Notes: a model not told the origin generated them from the sequence alone. Positions 6,288-13,750 are shown, counted from the first letter of the stretch. The stretch: DNA of 13,951 nt from Collinsella aerofaciens (GCF_028207065.1 NZ_JAQLFP010000040.1:1-13951), one strand, 5' to 3'. A program made the numbers and translations.

Positions 6288-7226
6288 TTATTTAGCAGAG
6301 ACCTTGCCGCTGGCGTCCTTGACGACCTTCATGGCAGAGACAGGGATAAAGCCCTGCTCCTCGACAAGCTTGCCCTGGACGTCGTCGGAAAGCATAAAGT
6401 CCAGGAAGGCCTTGGTGGCCTCGTCGGCGTCCTTGGCGCAGTACATGTGCTCGGTCGCCCAGATCTTGAAGGAGTCGTCGGTGACGTTCTTGCTCTTGGG
6501 CTCGACACCCTCGACCTTGACGGCGTTGAACTTGGAATCGTCAAAGTGCGAGAAGTCGAGGTAGGAAATGGCGTTGTCGGTACTGGCCATCTGGGTCTGG
6601 ACGTCGCCGGACTTGTCGAGCTCGGCGTCGCCCTTAAAGTCGACGGCCTCGTCGCCAAAGACGGCGGCCTCGAAGGTGGCGCGGGTACCGGAGCCGGCCT
6701 TGCGGTTGAGGACAACGATCTTGGCGTCGTCGCCGCCGACCTCCTTCCAGTTGGTGATCTGGCCGGAGAAGATGCCCTTGAGCTGCTCGAGGGACAAATC
6801 GTCGACCGTCACGTTCTTAGAGACGACGGGGCCCATGCCCACAACGGCGACCTCGTGGTCGACGAGGTTCTTGACCTGGTCGGCCTCGAGCTTGGTCTCG
6901 GCGAAGACGTCGGAGTTACCAATGGTGACGGTGCCGGCGGCGACAGCGGTCAGACCCTTGCCCGAACCGTTGCCCGAGCCGGAGACGGAGACGTCGGGGT
7001 TGGCGTCCATGAACTTCTCGGCAGCAGCCTCGACGAGAGCCTGGAACGAGGAGGCGCCGTCGTAGGTCACCTCGCCGGAGACGGACTCGGCAGCAGCGGC
7101 GCTACCCTTGTCGGCGGCGTCGGATGCGCCGGAGCCGCCGCAACCAACGAGGCCGAGACCGACGATGCTGGCGAGACCACCAGCGAGGCCGAGGAACTGA
7201 CGACGAGAATAAGCCTGATCGAGCAT
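6288..7226 (-). CDS. pstS: Phosphate-binding lipoprotein PstS with Tat-type signal
   Basis: A 312-residue extracytoplasmic phosphate-binding protein that feeds PstCAB. The signal contains S-R-R-Q-F-L-G (residues 7-13, a twin-arginine consensus), a hydrophobic stretch (14-27) and a lipobox L-V-G-C with Cys29 as the lipidated residue; mature protein starts C-G-G-S-G. Phosphate-contact motifs are G-S-G-N-G-S-G-K-G (83-91), G-N-S-D (103-106) and A-G-S-G-T-R (177-182, with Arg182). The I-T-N-W segment (157-160) and the C-terminal Q-G-F-I-P are PstS hallmarks. The start at 7226 is preferred over one 11 codons upstream because AAAGGAAG lies just before it and it places the RR motif near the N-terminus. 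First gene of the pst operon, expected to be induced by low phosphate. Confidence 0.96.
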   Translation of the reverse strand: MLDQAYSRRQFLGLAGGLASIVGLGLVGCGGSGASDAADKGSAAAAESVSGEVTYDGASSFQALVEAAAEKFMDANPDVSVSGSGNGSGKGLTAVAAGTVTIGNSDVFAETKLEADQVKNLVDHEVAVVGMGPVVSKNVTVDDLSLEQLKGIFSGQITNWKEVGGDDAKIVVLNRKAGSGTRATFEAAVFGDEAVDFKGDAELDKSGDVQTQMASTDNAISYLDFSHFDDSKFNAVKVEGVEPKSKNVTDDSFKIWATEHMYCAKDADEATKAFLDFMLSDDVQGKLVEEQGFIPVSAMKVVKDASGKVSAK

Positions 7227-7455
7227 GATCTTCCTTTCATACATGCGAATCGCGGGCACCCTGCCCGCTTTGCTGTTTGGAAAGATACGGCCTCGATCGG
7301 GCGACGACCGCCTTATCTGCGGTTTCTTACGGTCATTTGATAGACCCTTACCGCAAGCTCTGCCCAGCCTTTACAAACGGATAACAATCCAGCGCCGAAC
7401 ATGGCGCACCTTTTACACCAAAGGAACGTCCCCAATGACTACCCCACCGCAACAG
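7227..7455 (-). promoter_or_regulatory. pstS leader and promoter region
   Basis: Non-coding stretch before pstS. It holds a leader hairpin GCGGGCA/TGCCCGC (7252-7268). CTTACGGT (7326-7333) and CTTACCGC (7347-7354) lie 21 bases, two helical turns, apart, and a weaker CTTATC lies at 7312-7317. Short dyads GCGCC/GGCGC (7392-7407) and CCTTT/AAAGG (7409-7424) are also present. The 21-base repeat could be a binding site for a PhoB/PhoP-type response regulator, but it does not match a consensus I can name and no convincing -35/-10 pair was found. Confidence 0.35.
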
Positions 7456-7482
7456 AAAAAGCCCGGGCCGAAGCACCGGGCT
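7456..7482 (-). terminator. Rho-independent terminator after pepV
   Basis: On the minus strand AGCCCGG pairs with CCGGGCT around a nine-base loop and is followed by TTTTT (stem 7482-7460, T-run 7460-7456). It lies about 135 bases past the pepV stop, beyond the 7513-7618 hairpin, and protects the pst promoter region from read-through. Confidence 0.82.
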
Positions 7483-7512
7483 CGTAATGCAAGTTTGTAT
7501 CCAAGCAGGATA

Positions 7513-7618
7513 TAGGGGTTTCCCAGGTGCCCGAGATTGCCCCGAAAGAGGAGCGCCGCGTACTTTGGTACGCAAGCGACGGTTTGAGGGGCAAGGTCGG
7601 GTGCCTGGGGAAGCCCTA
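7513..7618 (+). ncRNA. 106-nt imperfect hairpin, candidate structured RNA
   Basis: The two halves pair end to end: 7513-7534 with 7597-7618 (22 positions, one G.G mismatch), 7537-7543 with 7588-7594 (perfect), 7546-7548 with 7583-7585, and a terminal stem GCGTAC/GTACGC (7558-7573) with loop TTTG. All four non-Watson-Crick pairs (7521/7610, 7528/7603, 7529/7602, 7548/7583) are G.U in plus-strand RNA but A.C in minus-strand RNA. The 7544-7545/7586-7587 mismatch is a tandem G.A. This bias argues for a plus-strand RNA, or a repeat kept for RNA folding. The last bases overlap the pepV stop codon on the other strand. No clear plus-strand promoter or terminator was seen. It could instead be a repetitive element or part of the pepV 3' UTR. 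Confidence 0.45.
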
Positions 7619-9052
7619 CAGCTCAAGTTCGTTGAGGCGCAGGATGGCCACGATATAAATCTTGAGCGCCTGCTTGAGCTGCTCCTCGTTGGCGCACTCG
7701 TTGGGGCCGTGCATCTGGCCGCCCCATGCGGGCAGCTCCAGGCCGGTCTCCTCGGGGCCAAACGAGACGGCGCGGGCAAAGTTGCGCGCGTACGTGCCGC
7801 CGCCCATGGCAAAGGGCTCGGCATGCTTGCCCGTAAACTCGTTATAGGTATCGATAAGCGCCTTCACGGCCGGATCGTCGGCAGACACCGAGAACGGCAC
7901 CTTTGCATGACCCACGCGACACGTCACGTCAAAGCGCCCCACGAGCGGCTCGAGCTGCTCGCGAATGGTATCAGCGCTCGTGCTATCGGGGAAACGCACG
8001 TCAATGACCTGCTCAATATGGCCATCCACCACACGGATGACGCCGGGGTTGCAGGTGAGCGGGCCAAACGCCAGGCTCGTCGCATCGATGCCCAGGCCGC
8101 GGCCATAGGCATCCGCGTGCACAAAGGCCAGGAATTTGACAAACTCGTGCTCGGCGGGCGTCAGCAGGCGCTCGCCGCGGGCACCAAACGCGTCCTCGGC
8201 CTCGCGCAGATACGCCACAATCAGGCCGACGGCGTTGATAGTGCCCTCGGGCATCGAAGCATGGCCACCGATACCGTGGGCGAAAATCTGCGCATGCCCG
8301 TTATCGAGCGCTGTAATCTCCAGTCGGTCGGCGTTCTCAACCGGTGCCGGCAGCTCGTCGGCAGCAATCGCAAGCTCGCAGATAGACTGCGAAGGAATGG
8401 CGTTGCTCGCCTCGGCACCGCTCCAGGACACAATGCGCCCGCCGTCGATCTTGGAGCTCACAAACGTCGCTCCAAACTGACCCTTCTCGGCATTGCAGAC
8501 CGGGAACTCGGCATCGGGCGTAAACAGAAAGTCGGGGTTCGCGTGGTTCTCCAGATAATGGTGGACGTCGGACATACTCACCTCCTCATCGCAGCCCAAC
8601 AGCGCGCGGAAGGTATAGCGCGGGGTAATACCGTGCTTGAGCAGATAGGCGCCGGCGTAGAGCGACAGCACGGCTGGACCCTTGTCGTCGATAACGCCGC
8701 GACCGAGCAGCCAGCCCTCGCGACGCTCCATCGCAAACGGGTCGGTGTTCCAGCCAGGGCCGGCGGGCACCACGTCCACGTGGCAGATGGTCGCGAGCTG
8801 CTTATCGCCGCGACCCGGGATATCGGCAATGCCCACGTAACCCTCGTCGTCACTTGTCTGGTAGCCGAGCTTCTGCGCGATGCCGAGCGCGCAGTCGAGC
8901 GCGTCACGAACCGGACGGCCAAACGGTGCGCCGGGCTCCGCATTGGCAGAAACCGCCACGGACGGATAGCTCACCAGCCGCTCGATATCGGCGACGACAT
9001 CTTCCCAGACCTCGTCGACATACTCGGTAACGCTCTGCTCCACCTGATTCAT
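7616..9052 (-). CDS. pepV: M20-family dipeptidase, PepV/Sapep type
   Basis: A 478-residue di-zinc aminodipeptidase of family M20A, expected to cleave dipeptides and some tripeptides in the cytosol. The catalytic pattern is complete: His91 and Asp93 in C-H-V-D-V-V-P, bridging Asp122 in G-R-G-V-I-D-D-K-G-P, Glu156/Glu157 in G-C-D-E-E, Asp180 in T-P-D-A-E-F-P, and His448 in M-H-G-P-N-E, each within a few positions of the Lactobacillus PepV residues. The lid/dimerisation domain is inserted between about 190 and 390. Length is typical (465-480). The ATG at 9052 is fixed by a near-perfect AAGGAGGT; an upstream alternative at 9097 would add 15 Arg-rich residues. The gene lies 54 bases after the HAD phosphatase stop, probably in the same operon. 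Its stop codon is inside the 7513-7618 hairpin. Confidence 0.94.
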   Translation of the reverse strand: MNQVEQSVTEYVDEVWEDVVADIERLVSYPSVAVSANAEPGAPFGRPVRDALDCALGIAQKLGYQTSDDEGYVGIADIPGRGDKQLATICHVDVVPAGPGWNTDPFAMERREGWLLGRGVIDDKGPAVLSLYAGAYLLKHGITPRYTFRALLGCDEEVSMSDVHHYLENHANPDFLFTPDAEFPVCNAEKGQFGATFVSSKIDGGRIVSWSGAEASNAIPSQSICELAIAADELPAPVENADRLEITALDNGHAQIFAHGIGGHASMPEGTINAVGLIVAYLREAEDAFGARGERLLTPAEHEFVKFLAFVHADAYGRGLGIDATSLAFGPLTCNPGVIRVVDGHIEQVIDVRFPDSTSADTIREQLEPLVGRFDVTCRVGHAKVPFSVSADDPAVKALIDTYNEFTGKHAEPFAMGGGTYARNFARAVSFGPEETGLELPAWGGQMHGPNECANEEQLKQALKIYIVAILRLNELEL

Positions 9053-9106
9053 GGACGACCTCCTTAGCAATGAGCGACGGGTACGCCCGCCCCTCATATC
9101 ACGTCA

Positions 9107-9769
9107 TTAGATAGCGAAAAGTTTAGCAAGCTCGGCCACCGAATGCACCACTGCATCGGCACCCGCCGCCTCGTGCTCGCCCGGCGCCGCTGCGCCCGAA
9201 TAGATGCCAATGCACGGCACGCCCATCGCGTGCGCGCCCTCCACGTCGTTAAAGCGGTCGCCGATCATCACGGCCTCGTCGGCCGTCGCGCCAAGCGCCG
9301 ACAGGGCGTCGCGAACCGAATCGGCCTTGGTCTCGCGCCCCTGCGGCGGATTCATGCCAACCACCGCCTCAAACTGAGAAAGCACCAGCTCACGCACCAT
9401 GTCGATGCACTTTGCCTCCATGCGCGACGTCGCCACGGCCACACGCTTGCCCTGGGCGGCCAGCCCGTCGAGCAGCTCGGGGATCCCATCGAACACGGGG
9501 TACTCTTCCGGACCCAGCTCGTCAAAAAAGGCGCGGTACTCATCGGCCACCACCAGCGACTCCTCGCGTGAGAAGCCGTAAAAGTCGTGGAAGCTCTTCC
9601 ACAGCGGAGGCCCGATCATACGGCGCAAGTCACCCATCTGCGCCTCCGTAAACCCACGCGCAGCCAGCGTCTTGCGCGTCGAGGTCATCACCGCCCGACC
9701 CGTATCGGCCACCGTGCCGTCAAAATCGAACAACACGACCGGCCGTTTGCCTATCTCCAGCGCCTCCAT
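9107..9769 (-). CDS. HAD-IA phosphatase, phosphoglycolate phosphatase-like
   Basis: A 220-residue HAD hydrolase of subfamily IA (Gph/PpaX-like), a cytosolic small-molecule phosphatase with a helical cap. Motif I is F-D-F-D-G-T (Asp15, Asp17), motif II is A-T-S-R (113-116), motif III is Lys148 in R-E-T-K-A-D-S-V, and motif IV is I-G-D-R-F-N-D-V-E-G-A (Asp171, Asp175). The cap spans about 25-90. The substrate is not determined. The start is ambiguous: ATG at 9769 has GAGGG six bases upstream and is chosen here. ATG at 9775 (two codons earlier) and GTG at 9802 are also open. It is the first gene of the pair with pepV and is divergent from degV. Confidence 0.88.
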   Translation of the reverse strand: MEALEIGKRPVVLFDFDGTVADTGRAVMTSTRKTLAARGFTEAQMGDLRRMIGPPLWKSFHDFYGFSREESLVVADEYRAFFDELGPEEYPVFDGIPELLDGLAAQGKRVAVATSRMEAKCIDMVRELVLSQFEAVVGMNPPQGRETKADSVRDALSALGATADEAVMIGDRFNDVEGAHAMGVPCIGIYSGAAAPGEHEAAGADAVVHSVAELAKLFAI

Positions 9770-9817
9770 CGGCATCCCTCTTCCCCAGTTGACGATTTCC
9801 ACACCGACACTTCAAAC

Positions 9818-9833
9818 TGTTGACTATTCAACA
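9818..9833. promoter_or_regulatory. Palindrome in the degV/HAD divergent region
   Basis: TGTTGA-CTAT-TCAACA is a perfect 6+4+6 dyad in the A+T-rich part of the divergent intergenic region, about 50 bases before the HAD start and 93 before degV. The size suits a dimeric repressor or activator. No regulator gene is adjacent. Confidence 0.35.
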
Positions 9834-9863
9834 ATTTAACCTAGCAATGTAGAGCAACTCCAC

Positions 9864-9869
9864 TATACT
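9864..9869 (+). promoter_or_regulatory. Candidate -10 box for degV
   Basis: TATACT (5/6 to consensus) lies 57 bases before the degV ATG on the plus strand. The -35 at the usual distance (around 9841-9846, CTAGCA) is poor. TTGACT at 9820-9825 is a good hexamer but pairs only with AGCAAT, so the promoter call is tentative. Confidence 0.35.
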
Positions 9870-9925
9870 TGTCGCACTTTGCTCTCAGAAGGCCGCGCCG
9901 TCGCGCCCCAACGAAAGGTGCAATT

Positions 9926-10786
9926 ATGTCTTTTGCCATCATAACCGACTCCACGTCGGACATCTCCCCCGCCCGTGCCCAAGAGCTCGGCATTTACGTG
10001 ATTCCACTGCATGTGATTATCGAGGGCGAGGACCTGCTCGACCAGGTGCAGATTACCGCCCAAGAGTACGTCGCCCGCATGGCCGGCTCCGAGCAGCTGC
10101 CGCACACCTCGCAGCCGAGTGCCGGCGAGTTCAAGGCACTCTTTGACCGCGTGCGTGCTGACGGCCACGGCAGCGCGATCTTTATCTCGCTGTGCAGCGA
10201 ATGGTCCGCCTGCTATTCCAACGCATGCCTGGTCGCCGAGACCCACGAGCTCGACGTTCGCTGCATCGATTCGCGCACTGGCTCGGGCGCCGAGGGCCTG
10301 CTGGTGGAGTATGCGCGGGCCATGCGCGAAGATGGCCGCAGCCTGGACGAAACCGAGGCGCAGATCCGCGCGACGCTGCCCGACGCCCACCTGCTGCTGA
10401 TTCCCCGCACGCTCGAGAACCTCGTTAAGAACGGCCGCGCGCCCAAGCTCGCCGGCCAGCTCACGCATATGCTCAACATTCGCCTGGCCGTTTCGCCGGA
10501 GTGGCAGTCGGGCGAGATCAAGGCGATCAAAAAGGGCCGCGGCGCCAAGCGCATCGTCGCCAACACCATGGCAGATTGCCTCGCGTTTTTGGACGAGCAC
10601 CCGGGCTCAAGCGTGCGCGTGCTCACGACCGGCGCCGCCGAGGAGCAGGAACTTGTCAACGAGGCGCTCGCGGGCCAGGACTACGTAGACGCCGGCACCG
10701 GCCCCATCGGCTGCACCATCGCCACCCACGTAGGCGTCGATGCCATCGCCATCAGCTACTGCCCCCGCTACCAGCCAACTCACTAG
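9926..10786 (+). CDS. DegV family fatty-acid-binding protein (FakB-like)
   Basis: A 286-residue protein of the DegV family. Members bind a single fatty acid and, where the kinase FakA is present, present it for phosphorylation (FakB role) so that exogenous fatty acids enter phospholipids. Hallmarks are the N-terminal I-I-T-D-S-T-S-D (5-12), the T-S-Q-P-S segment (61-65) whose Thr/Ser contact the carboxylate, the I-S-L-C-S-E-W-S segment (87-94) in place of the usual S-S-G-L-S-G, and I-D-S-R-T-G-S-G (114-121). Length is standard (280-290). The start is set by GAAAGGTG seven bases before ATG 9926; an upstream in-frame start at 9869 would add 19 basic residues of no known domain. It is the only plus-strand gene here and is transcribed alone, ending near a large inverted repeat. 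FakA is not in the window, so the lipid role is inferred. Confidence 0.92.
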   Translation: MSFAIITDSTSDISPARAQELGIYVIPLHVIIEGEDLLDQVQITAQEYVARMAGSEQLPHTSQPSAGEFKALFDRVRADGHGSAIFISLCSEWSACYSNACLVAETHELDVRCIDSRTGSGAEGLLVEYARAMREDGRSLDETEAQIRATLPDAHLLLIPRTLENLVKNGRAPKLAGQLTHMLNIRLAVSPEWQSGEIKAIKKGRGAKRIVANTMADCLAFLDEHPGSSVRVLTTGAAEEQELVNEALAGQDYVDAGTGPIGCTIATHVGVDAIAISYCPRYQPTH

Positions 10787-10799
10787 GGACGCCCACATC

Positions 10800-10866
10800 A
10801 GTTGCGGTGGAATAGGGACTGTTTTTGGCTTATCAGCCGCAAATCAATCCCTATTCCACCGCAACT
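10800..10866. repeat. Perfect 19-bp inverted repeat with nested hairpin
   Basis: AGTTGCGGTGGAATAGGGA (10800-10818) is exactly complementary to 10848-10866. The 29-base centre contains its own hairpin GGCT-TATC-AGCC (10827-10838). It lies between the convergent degV and toxin genes, without a T-run after either arm, so it is not a standard terminator. It has the form of a REP- or MITE-like mobile palindrome. The right arm is translated as the end of the toxin gene. Confidence 0.75.
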
Positions 10867-11188
10867 TGGAAATCGGCGATCGGGTCAGCGGACCCTGAAA
10901 CAGCTCCTGATGAGTGCCCATTCTCACCAGCCTAATCACTGGGTTAGTCTTATGGGGAAGATAAAGAACGACCACATCGACCAAGCCATCGGATAGGTGG
11001 AAATCGATGTGGCCGTTGTAGTTTCCGCCCGGGTTTGAGAGCTCGTGGGCGCCATACTCCGCCGGAAGTAACCCATGAGCCACAAGCTCTGCAACCGCCG
11101 CTTTAAACTCACTTTTTAGCTGCGGATGCATGCGCATCGTTCGTTTGTAGTCCATCTTAAATTGAGCCTCGACTTTAATCTCAAACAT
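10844..11188 (-). CDS. YafQ/RelE-superfamily mRNA interferase toxin
   Basis: A 114-residue type II toxin of the YafQ branch of RelE/ParE, expected to cut mRNA on the ribosome. The pattern fits YafQ: His48 in G-A-H-E-L, His64 and Asp67 in D-F-H-L-S-D, and His93 in R-M-G-T-H-Q-E-L-F correspond to E. coli His50, His63, Asp67 and His87. Normal YafQ proteins end just after the G-T-H-x-x-L-F motif (about 92 residues). Here a tail of about 15 residues (99-114) follows, and its last seven (K-L-R-W-N-R-D) and the stop lie in the inverted repeat at 10800-10866. The ATG at 11188 is two bases after the antitoxin stop with GAGGG upstream, so expression is coupled to the antitoxin. Whether the tail affects activity is unknown. 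Confidence 0.87.
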   Translation of the reverse strand: MFEIKVEAQFKMDYKRTMRMHPQLKSEFKAAVAELVAHGLLPAEYGAHELSNPGGNYNGHIDFHLSDGLVDVVVLYLPHKTNPVIRLVRMGTHQELFQGPLTRSPISKLRWNRD

Positions 11189-11190
11189 CG

Positions 11191-11490
11191 CTAGCCCTCA
11201 TCGAGGAACGATATAAGCTCATCAGCGTTATTGAATGACGGGCTGTCGTCTGGCAGAATCCCCAACTCATGAGCCTCGGCAATCACCATGGCGCGCCTCG
11301 TCGCCTCGTTGGGCACCTCCGCCCTTCCTACAATCTCAAAAGGAATCTTTCGCTGATTTACAAGCTGCCGAACGGCAAGATTGAGATAGGAATTGAGGCT
11401 GAGGCCGACCGAATCCAAGAACTCAGTCGCCTGCTCCTTGAGCCCCTCTTCGATGCGAACCGTCGTAGGCTTAACCGTTGCAGTAGACAT
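11191..11490 (-). CDS. RelB/DinJ family antitoxin
   Basis: A 99-residue antitoxin. The N-terminal half is a ribbon-helix-helix DNA-binding domain (T-T-V-R-I-E-E-G-L-K strand and helix at about 9-18, then G-L-S-L-N-S-Y-L-N-L-A-V-R-Q), ending in I-P-F-E-I at 49-53, a RelB/DinJ signature. The C-terminal half is charged and would wrap the toxin. The start at 11490 is set by TAGGAGGT six bases upstream; an in-frame start at 11565 would run through the operator. It is the first gene of the pair and would repress its own promoter with the toxin as co-repressor. Confidence 0.9.
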   Translation of the reverse strand: MSTATVKPTTVRIEEGLKEQATEFLDSVGLSLNSYLNLAVRQLVNQRKIPFEIVGRAEVPNEATRRAMVIAEAHELGILPDDSPSFNNADELISFLDEG

Positions 11491-11521
11491 ACGCGACCTC
11501 CTAGCCCTCGTCTTTTGCATC

Positions 11522-11571
11522 AGTATACCCAGTTTAGATGGCAGACTGATGTTAAATAGCATCAATCTGCC
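11522..11571 (-). promoter_or_regulatory. Toxin-antitoxin promoter with palindromic operator
   Basis: GGCAGA-c-TGATG-(8 bases)-CATCA-a-TCTGCC at 11540-11571 is a 12-position dyad with a single mismatched pair. A -10 box TATACT lies at 11522-11527 on the minus strand, about 32 bases before the antitoxin ATG. The -35 position for a 17-base spacer (11545-11550) falls inside the dyad, so a bound antitoxin would block RNA polymerase. This layout is typical of RHH-antitoxin autoregulation. Confidence 0.65.
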
Positions 11572-11603
11572 GTTCTCATTACTACAACGACAGGCACCTC
11601 GCC

Positions 11604-12362
11604 CTACATCAGCCCGCTGAGCGCAATGTCGACGGCTTCGTTGAGGTTATCGGTAATGTGTACCAGATCCGGATCAAGCGGACTGATCATACCGGCGTCC
11701 ATCACCGGACCGTTAAGCCAGTCGAATAGGCCCTGCCAGTACTCGCTGCCTACCAGCACAAGCGGCATACGCTTGACCTTGTGCGTTTGCACCAGCGTGA
11801 GCACCTCGAACATCTCGTCGAGCGTGCCAAACCCGCCGGGAAACACAATAGCGCCCGAGCTGTATTTGACGAACATGGTCTTGCGCACAAAGAAGTAGCG
11901 GAAGTCCATACCGAGGTTCACGTATTTGTTGAGCCCCTGCTCGTGCGGCAGCTCAATGCCCAAACCAACTGACTTGCCGTTGACGCTCGCCGCTCCCCTG
12001 TTGGCCGCCTCCATGATGCCGGGGCCGCCACCGGTGATAACCGCCACGCCGCGCTGGGCAATCTTACGGCCGACCGTGCGCGCCGCTTTGTAGAGCGGAT
12101 CGGTCTTGGGCGTACGGGCACTACCGAAGATGGTCACCGCAGGCCCTAACTCGGCAAGTGCGCCAAAGCCATCGACAAACTCGGCCTGGATGCGCAGTAC
12201 GCGCCACGGATCGGCATGCAACCAGTCGGTCGACTCCTCGGGCGCCAGCAGGTTGGCGTAGGTGTTGTCCTTAGGAATCATGGGGCCGCGCATGACCACG
12301 GGACCACGGCGGTACGTCTCGTCGTAGGCAGGCTCGCCCTCGACGTTCTCATTCTTAATCAT
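11604..12362 (-). CDS. LOG family protein (TIGR00730 type phosphoribohydrolase)
   Basis: A 252-residue Rossmann-fold protein of the LOG family, first described as cytokinin riboside 5'-monophosphate phosphoribohydrolases; bacterial members split nucleoside monophosphates (often AMP) into base and ribose 5-phosphate. The two family signatures are intact: G-G-G-P-G-I-M-E-A (111-119) and P-G-G-F-G-T-L-D-E (175-183), with Arg160-Lys161 (F-F-V-R-K) between them. The first 60 residues are an extension beyond the roughly 190-residue plant and Pseudomonas proteins, as in longer actinobacterial members. The start at 12362 has TAGGAGTG six bases upstream. Its natural substrate here is not known; the older label lysine decarboxylase for this family is wrong. 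It may be transcribed from its own promoter or by read-through from tgt. Confidence 0.9.
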   Translation of the reverse strand: MIKNENVEGEPAYDETYRRGPVVMRGPMIPKDNTYANLLAPEESTDWLHADPWRVLRIQAEFVDGFGALAELGPAVTIFGSARTPKTDPLYKAARTVGRKIAQRGVAVITGGGPGIMEAANRGAASVNGKSVGLGIELPHEQGLNKYVNLGMDFRYFFVRKTMFVKYSSGAIVFPGGFGTLDEMFEVLTLVQTHKVKRMPLVLVGSEYWQGLFDWLNGPVMDAGMISPLDPDLVHITDNLNEAVDIALSGLM

Positions 12363-12387
12363 GGGGCACTCCTATCGAAAATAGAAG

Positions 12388-12424
12388 CGGGCGGGGTTGA
12401 CGCCATGCGTCAAACACCCGCCCG
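12388..12424 (-). terminator. Strong hairpin between tgt and LOG genes, possible terminator
   Basis: CGGGCGGG (12388-12395) pairs with CCCGCCCG (12417-12424). Inside it TTGACGC (12397-12403) pairs with GCGTCAA (12407-12413) around a CAT loop. On the minus strand the stem is followed by CTTCTATTTT, a weak T-tract. It could end tgt transcription or act as a leader structure for the LOG gene, whose SD lies only a few bases downstream. Confidence 0.45.
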
Positions 12425-12573
12425 AACATCAACTATTCGGTATGGTACCCACGATGCATCATGCGCTTGCAAGGCATCGGTCAGCGGTCGCGCAGCCGGC
12501 GTCCGCGAATGCGACGAGCGGCTGCCGCTCAGCCTTTGCCGTTGCCCACGCTCTGCAAGCGTGTCTGTCGCCC
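12425..12573 (-). other. Structured non-coding stretch after tgt
   Basis: These 149 bases between tgt and the hairpin at 12388-12424 show no recognised gene. On the minus strand they hold several small stems: CACGC/GCGTG, GAGCGG/CCGCTC with a 3-base loop, CGATGC/GCATCG and GGTA/TACC. They match no riboswitch or tRNA that I recognise. Confidence 0.3.
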
Positions 12574-13713
<1,140 letters not shown>

Positions 13714-13750
13714 AAACTGGAACTCCTTGGTTGCGGTTCATACGCAAACC

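Noticed and set aside
5241..7340. A 699-codon open frame on the plus strand across pstC and pstS
   Set aside because: It is antisense to pstC, pstS and part of pstA, all certain genes. Its translation is His/Asp/Gly-rich low-complexity without domains, as expected opposite GC-rich codons.
7379..7389. GGATAACAATCC resembling a lac operator core
   Set aside because: Only a short one-sided match with no dyad and no LacI-type gene nearby; chance.
7487..9067. A 526-codon plus-strand open frame starting near the long hairpin
   Set aside because: Antisense shadow of pepV; no SD before its ATG and no recognisable domain.
9863..10600. A 245-codon minus-strand open frame
   Set aside because: Antisense to degV. 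It lacks an SD and any motif, while degV has both.
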